From: Rhodanobacteraceae bacterium
GTDB lineage: Bacteria > Pseudomonadota > Gammaproteobacteria > Xanthomonadales > SZUA-5
Reading direction: 5' to 3'
Length of the DNA: 64,000 bases
Assembly (NCBI GenBank): GCA_016717705.1
Contig: JADKFD010000009.1
Span: 62,001 to 126,000, forward strand
Shown: in pieces, positions 1 through 9,029 of the stretch
How positions within the stretch are numbered: position 1 is the first letter of the stretch
How the letters are laid out: every line of letters begins with the position of its first letter
Position numbers and translations under genes: made by a program
Notes under the pieces: model-generated
What the model saw: only the letters and a program-made list of their open reading frames with translations
What the model was told of the DNA's origin: nothing
Database searches by the model: none

Positions 1-1279
1 GCGCCACGATCATGCCGGACATCGACAGCATCGCCGTGGCGGCAACCGCCACGCCGTACAGGCCAGCCAGGTGGTGGGTGACGAAGATCGCGGCGCACAC
101 GGCGACGATCGGCATCCAGCACGAACGCATCGACACGGCGAGGCCGGCGATGATGTTGGTGCCGTGACCGGTGGTCGAAGCCTGGGCAATGCCCTTGACC
201 GGCGCGTACTCGGTGCCGGTGTAGTACTCGGTGATCATCATCATCACACCGGTCAGCAGCAGGCCGACCAGCGCGCAGCCGTAGATCTGCATGGCGGTCA
301 GCGTCATCGTGCCATCCGCCAGTTCAGTGGCGGCGCTCGGGAACAGGCTGGTCGCGATCGGGTAGAAGGCAATCGCCGCCAGCACGCCGGACACGGCAGT
401 GCCCTTGTACAGCGCGGCCATGATCTTGCCGTTGTTGGCCTTGACGAAGAAGGTACCGATGATCGAGGCGATGATCGACACACCGCTGATGACCAGCGGG
501 AACAGCAGCGCGTTGTGACCGGTCTGCGCGGCGAAGATGAAGCCGACCAGCATGGTCGCGATGATGGTGACCGCGTAGGTTTCGAACAGGTCGGCCGCCA
601 TGCCGGCGCAGTCGCCGACGTTGTCGCCGACGTTGTCGGCGATCACCGCCGGATTGCGCGGGTCATCTTCCGGGATGCCAGCCTCGACCTTGCCGACCAG
701 GTCCGCGCCGACGTCGGCGCCCTTGGTGAAGATGCCACCGCCCAGACGGGCGAAGATCGAGATCAGCGAGGAGCCGAAGGCCAGGCCGACCAGCGCGTCG
801 AGGATGACCTGGGTTTCCAGGCCCTGCTTGAGCAGGATCGAATAGAAGCCTGCGACGCCGAGCATCCCCAGGCCCACCACCAGCATGCCGGTGATCGCGC
901 CGCCGCGGAAAGCCACCGCCAGCGCGGCATTCATGCCACTGCGGGCGGCTTCGGTGGTGCGCACATTGGCGCGCACCGACACGAACATGCCGATATAGCC
1001 GGTCAGGCCCGAGAGTACGGCGCCGATGGCAAAGCCAGCAGCGGTGAGCCAGCTGAGCGCAAAGCCGATGACGACAAACAGCACCACGCCGACGACGGCA
1101 ATCGTGGTGTATTGGCGGTTGAGATAGGCCTTGGCGCCTTCCTGGATGGCCGCGGCGATTTCCTGCATCCGCGCGTTGCCGGCCGGTTGCTTCAGGATCC
1201 ACTGCGTCGACACGATGCCGTAAAGCACCGCGACGATCGCGCATCCCAGCGCAATCATGATTCCGTACTGCTCAAGCAT
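1..1279 (-). CDS. hppA: Membrane-bound proton-translocating pyrophosphatase (partial, C-terminus outside window)
   Basis: Hydrolyses cytosolic pyrophosphate and uses the energy to pump H+ (or Na+) across the inner membrane. The first 426 residues are present; the reading frame is open to the window edge. The N-terminus is hydrophobic, and the substrate-binding region reads GGGIFTKGADVGADLVGKVE, followed by the NVGDNVGDCAGMAADLFE acidic motif, both hallmarks of the family. A later TGHGTNIIAGLAVS segment also fits. The ATG at 1279 is preceded by GGGGAAG, a good ribosome site. The Ala/Lys position that separates K+-dependent from K+-independent enzymes lies beyond the window, so ion dependence cannot be read. 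A PPi-dependent phosphofructokinase gene lies 1.5 kb away on the same strand. Confidence 0.96.
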   Translation of the reverse strand, partial: MLEQYGIMIALGCAIVAVLYGIVSTQWILKQPAGNARMQEIAAAIQEGAKAYLNRQYTTIAVVGVVLFVVIGFALSWLTAAGFAIGAVLSGLTGYIGMFVSVRANVRTTEAARSGMNAALAVAFRGGAITGMLVVGLGMLGVAGFYSILLKQGLETQVILDALVGLAFGSSLISIFARLGGGIFTKGADVGADLVGKVEAGIPEDDPRNPAVIADNVGDNVGDCAGMAADLFETYAVTIIATMLVGFIFAAQTGHNALLFPLVISGVSIIASIIGTFFVKANNGKIMAALYKGTAVSGVLAAIAFYPIATSLFPSAATELADGTMTLTAMQIYGCALVGLLLTGVMMMITEYYTGTEYAPVKGIAQASTTGHGTNIIAGLAVSMRSCWMPIVAVCAAIFVTHHLAGLYGVAVAATAMLSMSGMIVA

Positions 1280-1585
1280 GGATCTTCCCCAGATTGTGAG
1301 TATTGGTGCGTAGAACGAAGGCCGATCCGGCCCACAAAAAGCGGGCGGAGTATACGGGTGTCAGCCGGTGATGGGACCCCTTCAGCGCGCCTTTCGCCAT
1401 CGCGGCCTGTTGCCGGACGATCGGAGAACCCTGAACAGGAAAAGCGCAACTCGCCCGCAGGGGACATCGACTCGCGTCACAGAGTGTGACTAATGCGGCA
1501 GAATTGGGTTAACATTTCGCTGATGATGCACGAATGTAACGACGAGGCGCGCGGCGCCCGTCGATTTCGGCGACAGGAGTGAAGC
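1280..1585. other. Intergenic region between divergent genes
   Basis: This 306-base stretch separates hppA from the divergent DUF1330-like gene. The end near 1283-1289 carries the hppA ribosome site and the other end (1575-1579, AGGAG) that of the next gene. It must hold both promoters, but I cannot pick convincing -35/-10 pairs. The short reading frames within it are shadows. Confidence 0.5.
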
Positions 1586-2206
1586 ATGCCCAACCGCCCC
1601 GCGTATCTGCTGCTGCTGGCATCCGGCATCGAGCGTCAGCGTTTTGCGGACTACGTGGCCGCACTGTCACCGAATCTGACCCGACTGGGAGGCCGTCATC
1701 TGGCGATGGCACCCGCGCCAATGCTGGAGCAGTTCGGGCATAACGAAGCGCCGCAGAGCGTATTGCTGTCGCACTGGCCGGCATTGGAGAGCCTGCGCGA
1801 ATTCTGGAATTCTCCGCGATACCTGTCGATTGCGAAACAGCGCAGGGGATCTGGCGAGTTGCTCGCCGTCGCGCTGGAAGGTGCGTACCTGTCGTCGATG
1901 GACGCACCCGACGCGGCCCTCGCGGTCTTCCTCGGTGCGGGCCCGTCCCCGGCCTTACTGGAAGCGGCCGGTGCGCGCGCGCTGACGCTGGTGCGGGAAC
2001 GCCAGGTGGAACCTCTGGAGGGTAACTGGCGCCATGGGGACGTTGCCATCTACGCCTGGTCATCGGCGCAGAGTGCACGCCAGCAGTTGGTAACCTTCAT
2101 CTCCGGACAGCGCGGGCGTGCATTGCTGGTGCCGGCGCTGTCGTCGACCCGCGGCGCCCCGCGCCAGGCAGACCCGACTGGCGCCGAGACATCCGTCGCC
2201 GCCTAG
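1586..2206 (+). CDS. DUF1330-like protein, probable tandem ferredoxin-like (ABM) fold
   Basis: A soluble 206-residue protein. Residues about 5-90 resemble DUF1330: an aromatic-rich beta strand, a GGRHLA turn after helix 1, then an LSHWPALESLREFWNSPRY segment matching the family's 'FPSxExAxxFYxSPEY' pattern. The second half repeats the theme weakly (EPLEGNWRHGDVAIYAWSS), suggesting two fused copies of the dimeric alpha-beta barrel half. No function is established for this family. The start is well supported by AGGAG seven bases before the ATG. It is transcribed alone, divergent from hppA. Confidence 0.7.
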   Translation: MPNRPAYLLLLASGIERQRFADYVAALSPNLTRLGGRHLAMAPAPMLEQFGHNEAPQSVLLSHWPALESLREFWNSPRYLSIAKQRRGSGELLAVALEGAYLSSMDAPDAALAVFLGAGPSPALLEAAGARALTLVRERQVEPLEGNWRHGDVAIYAWSSAQSARQQLVTFISGQRGRALLVPALSSTRGAPRQADPTGAETSVAA

Positions 2207-2286
2207 TTGCACTCGGCGCTCTTCGCCCTGCCCTGAATCAACAGCGCCGACTGCAAGTCGGCGATCCACAGCGAAGGCTGCATCCG

Positions 2287-2754
2287 TCAGGCGGTGCGTT
2301 TCTCCGCCGCGAGGCGCTCGGCCTCGGCCGTCCGACTGCGCTCCACCAGCAAGCGCATGCCGAGCATCCCGGCAATCATGAACAGCGCGACCATCGCGAC
2401 CAGCACCAGACTGGCGTAGATCACCACCGCCTGGCTGGCATCAGCCGGGTCAGCGTGGGCCGCCCAGCGCCAGGCCAGCAGCAGCGCCAGCGTCAGCACG
2501 ACACCGAGAACCAAGGCCAGCTTGCCCAGCGGCTTGCGAAACGCCACCGTACCAAGGCCGATCAGCGGCAGTGAAGTCAGCACCAGCCAGGCTTCGGTGC
2601 GCGTCTGCGCACCGTCGGTCGCCTGCCACAGCAGATAGATGACCGCCAGCGAGACCAGCGCGCTGAGTCCGCCGGCCCGCATGAGCGCATTGCGGGCAAA
2701 CAGCGCCAGCAGGGCGAACTGCAGCGCGAGTGCGATGAAAATCCAGGTCGCCAT
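2287..2754 (-). CDS. Small integral membrane protein, unknown function
   Basis: A 155-residue protein with four or five hydrophobic segments (roughly residues 4-20, 28-45, 57-70, 79-95 and 107-130) and a charged C-terminal tail ending RSRTAEAERLAAEKRTA. I do not recognise a family. Its ATG lies six bases after the restored stop codon of the phosphofructokinase gene, so the two are probably cotranscribed. Confidence 0.7.
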   Translation of the reverse strand: MATWIFIALALQFALLALFARNALMRAGGLSALVSLAVIYLLWQATDGAQTRTEAWLVLTSLPLIGLGTVAFRKPLGKLALVLGVVLTLALLLAWRWAAHADPADASQAVVIYASLVLVAMVALFMIAGMLGMRLLVERSRTAEAERLAAEKRTA

Positions 2755-2760
2755 GGGTCG

Positions 2761-4020
2761 CTAGACCTTGTACGGCAGGAAGTCGTCCTTCTACCAGACG
2801 GTTGTTCAAGCTGACGTAGTCGTGCAAGCCGTTGACGTAGGGGGGATAGGCCTCACCCTGGATCAGGGCATCGAGATATTCGCGAGCAGCGGCGGTGATG
2901 CCGAAGCCATCGGCGCGAATGTACTCGGCCGGCAGTTTGCGTTCGTGATTGGCGATATCGGCCAGTTCGGCGGTGACGATCGCATAGCGGTAGGGACGAC
3001 TGGCCAGGCGCTTGACGATCGGCATCACTGCATTGCGTCCGGCCAGCGCCAGTTTCACCGCCGCCACTCCGACCTGCATGCTGATGTCGAGGTCGGTCTT
3101 GCTGGCAATGTGTCGTGCCGAGCGCTGCAGGTAATCGGACACCGCCCAGTGGTATTTGTAGCCATGCGCCGTGCGCACCATCTCGGCAATCGCCGGCCCT
3201 GCGCCGCCCAGTTGCACATGGCCGAAGGCATCTCTGGTGCAGCTTCGGCCAGAAACCTCCCCTTGGCGTCCTTCACGCCTTCAGATACCACCACGGTGCA
3301 GTAGCCGAAACGCCCGACGGCATCCTTCACCGCCGCCAGGAAACGCGCCTGGTCAAACGGCACTTCCGGAAACAGGATGATGTGCGGCGGATCGCCGTCC
3401 TTGCTGCCGGCCAGACCCGCCGCCGCGGCGATCCACCCGGCATGGCGTCCCATCACTTCGAGCACGAAGACCTTGGTCGACGACTCGGCCATGCTCAGCA
3501 CGTCGAGGCTGGCTTCGCGTGTCGACACCGCCACGTACTTGGCCACCGAACCGAAGCCCGGGCAGACATCGGTCAGCGCCAGATCGTTGTCGATGGTCTT
3601 GGGTACGCCGATGCAATGCAGTTCGTAGCCCAGCGTCTGCGCCACCTGGGACAGTTTGTGCGTGGTGTCCGCCGAATCGTTGCCGCCGTTGTAGAGGAAA
3701 TAGCGGATGTCGTGCGCCCGGCAGACCTCGATCACGCGCTCGTAGTGGGCGCGATCCTGGTCCAGCGACTTCAGCTTGAAGCGGCACGAGCCAAAAGCGC
3801 CGCCCGGTGAGTAGCGCAAGCCGCGGATGGCCTCGGCCGACTCCAGCCCGGTGTCGATCAATTCCTCGCGCAGCACCCCGATGATGCCGTTGCGCGATGC
3901 CAACACCTGACCGATCCGCGCCGGAAACTTGCGTGCGGTCTCGATCACGGCAGCGGCGGACGCATTGATGGTGGCGGTGACGCCGCCCGATTGCGCGTAC
4001 AGGAGATTGGGGGCGGGCAT
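2761..4020 (-). CDS. pfp: PPi-dependent 6-phosphofructokinase, broken by two single-base indels
   Basis: Phosphorylates fructose 6-phosphate using pyrophosphate, a reversible glycolytic step. The sequence shows YNGGNDSADTTHKLSQ, with Asp where ATP enzymes have Gly, and PKTIDND, whose Lys is typical of PPi enzymes; MGRHAGWI also fits. The frame is interrupted twice. Near 3238-3244 one base is missing (GCTGCACC where GCTGGCACC restores AEAGTRDAFGHVQLGG). Near 2793-2798 one G is extra; removing it gives the family-like end LVEDDFLPYKV with a TAG at 2761-2763. The two indels cancel, giving about 419 residues. Conservation on both sides argues for sequencing error rather than decay, but a true pseudogene is not excluded. 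Confidence 0.9.
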
Positions 4021-4080
4021 GGGTCTGGCCTTGGGTGGGGGCACGGGGCACGGGAAAGACTCGCACGAACCGCGGCGTTT

Positions 4081-4148
4081 GTGGGTCCGGACCTTGTCCG
4101 GACGCTGGCTCCCCATTCCAGGAGCGTCCGGACAAGGTCCGGACCCAC
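4081..4148. repeat. Perfect 26-bp inverted repeat
   Basis: Arms at 4081-4106 and 4123-4148 are exact reverse complements around a 16-base loop; the core unit is GGTCCGGACCTTGTCCGGAC. It lies between the divergent pfp and adk genes. No T-tract follows on either strand, so it is more likely an interspersed palindromic repeat than a terminator. Confidence 0.85.
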
Positions 4149-4277
4149 CAGAGCTGCCGATCCGCGGTTTGACTTGGGGCCGCGCGCCACGCTAGGTTCG
4201 ACCATTCGCTGACTTCATCTCCACGTCACGTGCTGGCAAGCTTGCAGGCCACGCGGTCGCTCTCCGAGATCACCAAC

Positions 4278-4838
4278 ATGCGCATCGTATTACTGGGTGC
4301 CCCAGGCTCAGGCAAAGGGACGCAGGCCACCCTGCTGAAGAACCGCCTGAACGTCCCGCACATCTCCACCGGCGAGATCCTGCGCGCCGCGGTGGCGGCC
4401 GGCACGCCGCTCGGCATCCACGCCAAGGCGGTCATGGCGACCGGCGCACTGGTGTCCGACGACATCGTGCTCGGCATGCTCGAGGAGCGCTTTCGCCAGG
4501 ACGACGTCCAGCGCGGCTTCATCCTCGACGGCTATCCGCGCAATCTGGCCCAGGCGCGCGCGCTCGACCAGTTGCTGACGCGGCTGGCGCTGCCGATCGA
4601 CAAGGCGCTGCAGCTGGATGTGGGTGAGCAGATGCTGCTCGCACGCCTGGCCGGCCGCGCCACTGCCGAAGGCCGCGCCGATGACAGTCCGCAGGCGGTG
4701 GCCCACCGCCTGCACGTGTACCAGGAGCAGACCGCGCCGGTGATCGACTACTACCAGCGCAGCGGCGCACTGGTGCGCGTGCCCGGCGAAGGCAGCGTCG
4801 ACCAGATCCTGGAACGCATCATCGCTGCGCTCGGCTGA
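4278..4838 (+). CDS. adk: Adenylate kinase, short form
   Basis: Interconverts ATP + AMP and 2 ADP. The phosphate-binding loop GAPGSGKGT is at residues 7-15, HISTGEILR follows as the AMP site, and FILDGYPRN carries the conserved Asp-Gly-Tyr/Phe-Pro-Arg motif. At 186 residues it is the short type without a long inserted LID domain (residues about 125-135, GRATAEGRADDS). I place the start at the ATG of MRIVLLGAPG; a GTG at 4230 would add 16 residues that the family does not have. It is divergent from pfp and convergent with the TusA-like gene. Confidence 0.96.
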   Translation: MRIVLLGAPGSGKGTQATLLKNRLNVPHISTGEILRAAVAAGTPLGIHAKAVMATGALVSDDIVLGMLEERFRQDDVQRGFILDGYPRNLAQARALDQLLTRLALPIDKALQLDVGEQMLLARLAGRATAEGRADDSPQAVAHRLHVYQEQTAPVIDYYQRSGALVRVPGEGSVDQILERIIAALG

Positions 4839-4848
4839 CCTCGACGGC

Positions 4849-5097
4849 TCAGCGGGCGCGTATGCGGATGCACTGCAGGCCGTCATCACCGGTCGTGCAT
4901 CCCAGGTACTGGCATGCTCCGCGCATGCACAACGCTTCGATATCCAGCGACGCCAGCGGATCGGTCGCCCAGATTTCCAGCAGCGCGCCGCGCGCCGCGA
5001 GGCGCAGCGCGCGGCGGGTCAGTACCAGCGGCTGCGGGCACAGCGTTCCGCGCGCGTCGATAATCTGCATGTCTGAATCAGTCGCTTGCATGAGCAT
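4849..5097 (-). CDS. TusA/SirA-family sulfur-carrier-like protein
   Basis: About 82 residues. The family core is DARGTLCPQPLVLTRRAL, with the CPxP motif whose Cys carries persulfide sulfur in TusA (tRNA thiolation and sulfur trafficking), followed by LEIWATDPLASLDIEALC. Three starts are possible (5097, 5091, 5070); I chose 5097 because GGTGGGG lies about eight bases upstream. Two extra Cys occur near the C-terminus (QYLGCTTGDDGLQC). Whether this is TusA itself or one of its redox-linked paralogues cannot be told from sequence alone. Confidence 0.88.
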   Translation of the reverse strand: MLMQATDSDMQIIDARGTLCPQPLVLTRRALRLAARGALLEIWATDPLASLDIEALCMRGACQYLGCTTGDDGLQCIRIRAR

Positions 5098-5187
5098 GAT
5101 GATGCCCCACCCAGCCGCCGGTCGGACTTTCTTCGCGACCGCCCCTTCAGCTTCCCGCCGTCGTGCGGCGCGGACCGCGGGCTCGCC

Positions 5188-5709
5188 ATGAATCCACTCG
5201 CGCTGCTGCATTGGACGTTTGATCTGCTGCAACTGCGCGGCACGCCAGCCGATGCACCGCCGTCGCTGATGCTGTTGCTGCAGTTGATGCTGCTCGATGT
5301 GATTTCCAGCGTGCTCTACCTGCAGGCACTGGGTAGTGAAGTGGTCATCGGCGCGCTGGCCGGGCGCATCCTGCTGCGCCTGGGCATGATCTATGGCGTG
5401 CTGCGCCTGTTCCGGCACGAGCAGCGCTTCCTGCAGACGACCGTATCGCTGTATGCCGTCAGTGCCTTGCTGACCTTCATCCTGTTGCCGATCGCCGCCG
5501 CGCTGGTGCGCTCGCAAGCCGATTCGCCGGATTTTGGCGTGCAGTTCCTGCAACTGGGTTTTCTCTCGCTGCTGCTGTGGAGCATCGTCGTCGACGCCCA
5601 CATCCTGCGCCACGCGCTGGGTCTCAAGTTCTGGTTCGCCTTGCCACTGTCATTGGCCATGTTCATGATCTTCAACGAAATCGCCACCAGGGCGTTCCCG
5701 CTCGAATGA
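5188..5709 (+). CDS. Multi-pass membrane protein, unknown function
   Basis: 173 residues, strongly hydrophobic, with about five membrane segments (residues near 27-45, 50-70, 88-110, 122-140 and 150-165). I recognise no catalytic motif. Its stop codon overlaps the mpl start in the arrangement ATGA, so the two are translationally coupled. A role in envelope or peptidoglycan recycling is guessed only from that coupling. Confidence 0.75.
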   Translation: MNPLALLHWTFDLLQLRGTPADAPPSLMLLLQLMLLDVISSVLYLQALGSEVVIGALAGRILLRLGMIYGVLRLFRHEQRFLQTTVSLYAVSALLTFILLPIAAALVRSQADSPDFGVQFLQLGFLSLLLWSIVVDAHILRHALGLKFWFALPLSLAMFMIFNEIATRAFPLE

Positions 5710-7079
5710 GTCATCTGCACATACTCGGAATCTGCGGCACCTTCATGGGCGGCATCGCCGCGATTGCACGCGAGTCCGGCATTGGCGTGTCCGGCAGCGA
5801 CCGCGACGTCTATCCGCCGATGAGCACCCAGTTGGAGGCCCTCGGCATCCAGTTGTCCCAAGGCTACGACCCGGCGCACCTCGATCCGGCGCCGGACGAG
5901 GTGATCATCGGCAACGCTTTGTCGCGCGGCAATCCGGCGGTGGAAGCGGTGCTCGACCGACGCCTGCGCTACAGCAGCGGTCCGGAGTGGCTGTCGCGGG
6001 CGGTACTGCAGCAGCGCCGCGTACTGGCGGTTGCCGGGACCCACGGCAAGACCACCACAACGGCCTTGCTGGCTTACCTGCTCGACCGCCAGGCGTGCAA
6101 TCCCGGCTTCCTGATCGGCGGCGTGCCGCACGACTTCCCGGTATCGGCACGCCTGGGCAGTGGCCCGGACTTTGTCATCGAAGCCGACGAATACGACACC
6201 GCCTTCTTCGACAAGCGCTCCAAGTTTGTCCATTACCGGCCAACGGTCGCGATCCTGAACAATCTGGAATACGACCACGCCGACATTTTCCCCGATCTGG
6301 CTGCGATCCAGCGCCAGTTCCACCACCTGGTCCGCATCGTCCCCGGCAATGGCCGGCTGATCGTCAACGGCGAGGACGCGGCACTCGCGCAAGTCCTGTC
6401 CATGGGCTGCTGGACCCCGGTCGAGCGCTTCGGGCTGGACGCCGCCGACCTCGACTGGCGCGGCGAACTGCTGACCGCCGACGGCAGCCGCTTCCGCCTG
6501 TGGCACAAGGATCAGTCGATCGGCGTGACCCACTGGCCGCTGCTCGGCCGCCACAATGTCGCCAATGCAGTCGCGGCGATTGCCGCTGCGGCGGCAATTG
6601 GACTCGATCCCGCGGCCTCGCTGGCCCTGCTTCCCGGTTTCGGCAGCGTGCGGCGTCGGCTGGAATGCATCGGCAGCGCTGGCGGCATCGCCGTTTACGA
6701 CGACTTCGCCCATCACCCGACGGCGATCGCCACCACGCTGGCGGGCCTGCGCGCGCGCATCGGCACGGCGCGCCTGCTGGCAGTGATGGAGCCGCGCAGC
6801 AACTCGATGCGCCAGGGCGCGCACGCCCAGGCGCTTCCCGCTGCCTTCGATGCGGCTGATCAGGTTTACGTGCTGGCACGTCCGGAGCTGAAGTGGGACG
6901 CTGCGGCGACCCTGGACGCGGTCGGCGAACGGCTGTCCATCGTCGCCTCGGTCGCTGACCTGATCGAACGGGTTGCCGCTGCGGCCATGCCCGGAGACCA
7001 TGTGCTGTTCATGAGCAACGGCGGCTTCGAAGGCGCCTCCAGGCGCCTGCTGGAGCGCCTGCAGGTGCCGCAGCCTTGA
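5706..7079 (+). CDS. mpl: UDP-N-acetylmuramate:L-Ala-gamma-D-Glu-meso-DAP ligase
   Basis: Reattaches recycled murein tripeptide to UDP-MurNAc, saving a cytoplasmic synthesis cycle. 457 residues, Mur-ligase fold. The N-terminal HILGICGTFMGGIAAIARE motif is specific to Mpl, the ATP loop GTHGKTTTT is at residues 111-119, and EADEYDTAFFDKRSKFVHY and LNNLEYDHADIF are diagnostic of Mpl rather than MurC. DDFAHHPTAIATTL and MEPRSNSMRQG mark the C-terminal domain. The start overlaps the upstream gene; the stop overlaps the TTG start of the LON-domain gene, giving a three-gene coupled unit. Confidence 0.97.
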   Translation: MSHLHILGICGTFMGGIAAIARESGIGVSGSDRDVYPPMSTQLEALGIQLSQGYDPAHLDPAPDEVIIGNALSRGNPAVEAVLDRRLRYSSGPEWLSRAVLQQRRVLAVAGTHGKTTTTALLAYLLDRQACNPGFLIGGVPHDFPVSARLGSGPDFVIEADEYDTAFFDKRSKFVHYRPTVAILNNLEYDHADIFPDLAAIQRQFHHLVRIVPGNGRLIVNGEDAALAQVLSMGCWTPVERFGLDAADLDWRGELLTADGSRFRLWHKDQSIGVTHWPLLGRHNVANAVAAIAAAAAIGLDPAASLALLPGFGSVRRRLECIGSAGGIAVYDDFAHHPTAIATTLAGLRARIGTARLLAVMEPRSNSMRQGAHAQALPAAFDAADQVYVLARPELKWDAAATLDAVGERLSIVASVADLIERVAAAAMPGDHVLFMSNGGFEGASRRLLERLQVPQP

Positions 7080-7702
7080 GCCCGACGGCCGGCGAATACC
7101 CGATCTTTCCGCTGTCGACCGTGCTGTTCCCCGGCGGCACCCTGGCTCTGCGCATCTTCGAGCCGCGCTACCTGGCGATGGTGCGCGACTGCACCCGCGA
7201 CGGCCGGCCCTTCGGCGTCACCCTGCTGCTGCGCGGACGCGAGGACAGCGAGACCACCACGGCGCTGGCGATCGGCACCCTCGCCCGCATCGTCGATTTC
7301 AATACCCTGCCCGATGGCCTGCTCGGCATCCGCTGCAGCGGTGAGCAGCGTTTCCATGTCGATCATGTCGGCACGCGCAAGGACGGCCTGTTGATCGGCA
7401 AGCTGACACTGTGGGCGGATGAACCGCAAATGGCGCTGCCACCGGAGTTCTTCCTGCTGTCGCGTCTGGCGCAGGGTCTGGTCGAGAACCTCATCGAGGG
7501 TGCCCCGGAACCGACCAAGGCAGAACTCGACGACGCCTCCTGGGTGAGCTTCCGCCTTGCCGAACTGCTGCCCTTCGCGCTTGGCGAAAAGCAGCAATTG
7601 CTCGAGCTCACCGACGCCAGCGAACGCCTGCAGCGGATTGTCGATGCATTGCCGCGATTTCGCAGCGACGCGACCGATGCCGACGACGACTCGGGCACCT
7701 GA
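7076..7702 (+). CDS. LON N-terminal (substrate-binding) domain protein
   Basis: 208 residues equivalent to the N-terminal domain of Lon without the ATPase and protease parts. IFPLSTVLFPGGTLALRIFEPRYLAMV is the family's opening, followed by beta-rich sequence (FGVTLLL, GTLARIVDF) and a helical tail. The start is a TTG overlapping the mpl stop (TTGA); no ATG exists before the conserved opening motif, so the rare start is well supported. The family is common in proteobacteria but its role is not well defined. Confidence 0.92.
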   Translation: MSPTAGEYPIFPLSTVLFPGGTLALRIFEPRYLAMVRDCTRDGRPFGVTLLLRGREDSETTTALAIGTLARIVDFNTLPDGLLGIRCSGEQRFHVDHVGTRKDGLLIGKLTLWADEPQMALPPEFFLLSRLAQGLVENLIEGAPEPTKAELDDASWVSFRLAELLPFALGEKQQLLELTDASERLQRIVDALPRFRSDATDADDDSGT

Positions 7703-7730
7703 TTTCAGGGGGTGTCGGAGGGTGTTTTTT

Positions 7731-7859
7731 GTCCGCAAAGGACGCAAAGGACGCGAAGAAGAGCCAGAAAATCAAATGGCCGGCGCTGGCGCCATGCGCA
7801 GGCTCGCCGCGTGCCAACTCGACCTGCTGTTCTTTGCGTCCTTGGCGTCCTTTGCGGAC
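7731..7859. repeat. Inverted repeat, GCAAAGGACG family
   Basis: Arms at 7731-7760 and 7830-7859 match at 28 of 30 positions as reverse complements. Each arm holds tandem copies of the nonamer CGCAAAGGA. Related arms flank the next gene (8814-8996) and occur near 42023, so this is a dispersed family. The remaining bases up to the SDR gene show nothing recognisable. Confidence 0.85.
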
Positions 7860-7987
7860 AAATGCCTTTTCTCCGAGTGAGTTCCGTTTCGAGATCGAAC
7901 TAGCTGCAATCCTCTGCAGCCCACCCGCGGACAGGCGCCAACGGGCTAGCATCCGGCGCCTGACTCGCTCCAATCGAGGACCACAGC

Positions 7988-8803
7988 ATGGCCACGCTGC
8001 ACAACCAGACCCTGTTCATCACCGGCGGCTCGCGCGGCATCGGCGAGGCGATCGCGCTGCGCGCGGCGCGCGACGGCGCCAATGTGGTGCTGGCGGCCAA
8101 GTCCGAGCGCGAGCACCCGAAGCTGCCGGGCACCATCTACTCGGTGGCCAAGGCCATCGAAGCAGCCGGCGGCAAGGCGCTGCCGCTGCGTTGCGACATC
8201 CGCAACGATGAGGACGTGCACAACGCGGTCGCCGAGGCGGTCAAGACCTTCGGTGGCATCGACATCCTGATCAACAATGCCAGTGCGATCAGCCTGACCG
8301 GCACGCTGGAAACGCCGATGAAACGCTTCGACCTGATGTTCGGCGTCGATGTGCGCGGCACATTCCTGGTCAGCCAGACCTGCATTCCGCATCTGAAGCA
8401 GTCGGCCAACCCGCACATCCTGACGCTGGCGCCGCCTTTGAACATGGATCCGAAGTGGTTCGCGCCGCACACCGCCTACACCATGGCCAAGTACGGCATG
8501 AGCATGTGCGTGCTCGGCATGGCGCCGGAATTCGCGTCCGACGGCATCGCCGTCAATGCACTGTGGCCGCGCACCGTGATCCACACCGCCGCCCTGGCGA
8601 TGATCCCCGGCGTCGACCCCGAACGCTGCCGCACACCGCAAATCATGGCCGACGCCGCCCACGCCATCCTGACCACCCCGAGCCGCCAGCGCAGCGGCCA
8701 GTTCCTGATCGACGACGACGTGCTGCGCGAGACTGGCGTGACCGACTTTGACGTTTACGCGGTCAAGGCGGGGATGGAATTGTTGCCGGATTTGTTTCTT
8801 TGA
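7988..8803 (+). CDS. SDR-family oxidoreductase, HSDL2-like
   Basis: 271-residue short-chain dehydrogenase. The cofactor loop TGGSRGIGEAIALRAARDGA is at residues about 12-31, with NNASAIS downstream and the catalytic YTMAKYG (Tyr-x-x-x-Lys) near residue 163. Sequence such as LTLAPPLNMDPKWF and PRTVIHTAA resembles the N-terminal domain of hydroxysteroid dehydrogenase-like 2 proteins, which may act on lipid or acyl substrates; the real substrate is unknown. It stands alone, bracketed on both sides by GCAAAGGACG repeats. Confidence 0.9.
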   Translation: MATLHNQTLFITGGSRGIGEAIALRAARDGANVVLAAKSEREHPKLPGTIYSVAKAIEAAGGKALPLRCDIRNDEDVHNAVAEAVKTFGGIDILINNASAISLTGTLETPMKRFDLMFGVDVRGTFLVSQTCIPHLKQSANPHILTLAPPLNMDPKWFAPHTAYTMAKYGMSMCVLGMAPEFASDGIAVNALWPRTVIHTAALAMIPGVDPERCRTPQIMADAAHAILTTPSRQRSGQFLIDDDVLRETGVTDFDVYAVKAGMELLPDLFL

Positions 8804-8813
8804 CAAACAGCAT

Positions 8814-8996
8814 TTTGCAAAGGACGCAAAGACGAAGGACCGATGGGGCTGCGGCGACGCGCCCTGAAGAACTGTCGCCGCGTACCTGCTTGTCTCGACC
8901 GGTCTGCGGCCGTGGCAACTTCAGGCGCGCTATGCCCGAGTCCCGGCTTCCTCACGGTCCGCTCTCCTTTGCGTCCTTTGCGTCCTTTGCGGACCA
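8814..8996. repeat. Imperfect inverted repeat, GCAAAGGACG family
   Basis: The left arm (about 8814-8842) and the right arm (about 8955-8992, with tandem CCTTTGCGT units) are imperfect reverse complements, the same family as 7731-7859. It fills the gap between the SDR gene and hemL. Confidence 0.75.
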
Positions 8997-9029
8997 ATCG
9001 CTCTTATCCAAATTCAACGAAAGAAGCCC

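Noticed and set aside
71..1489. Open frame of 472 codons on the plus strand
   Set aside because: Antisense shadow of hppA, rich in His, Asp and Arg as expected from reverse reading of a high-GC gene.
5098..5613. Upstream extension of the TusA-like frame
   Set aside because: Antisense to the membrane protein gene at 5188; the family begins at MQIIDARGTLCPQP.
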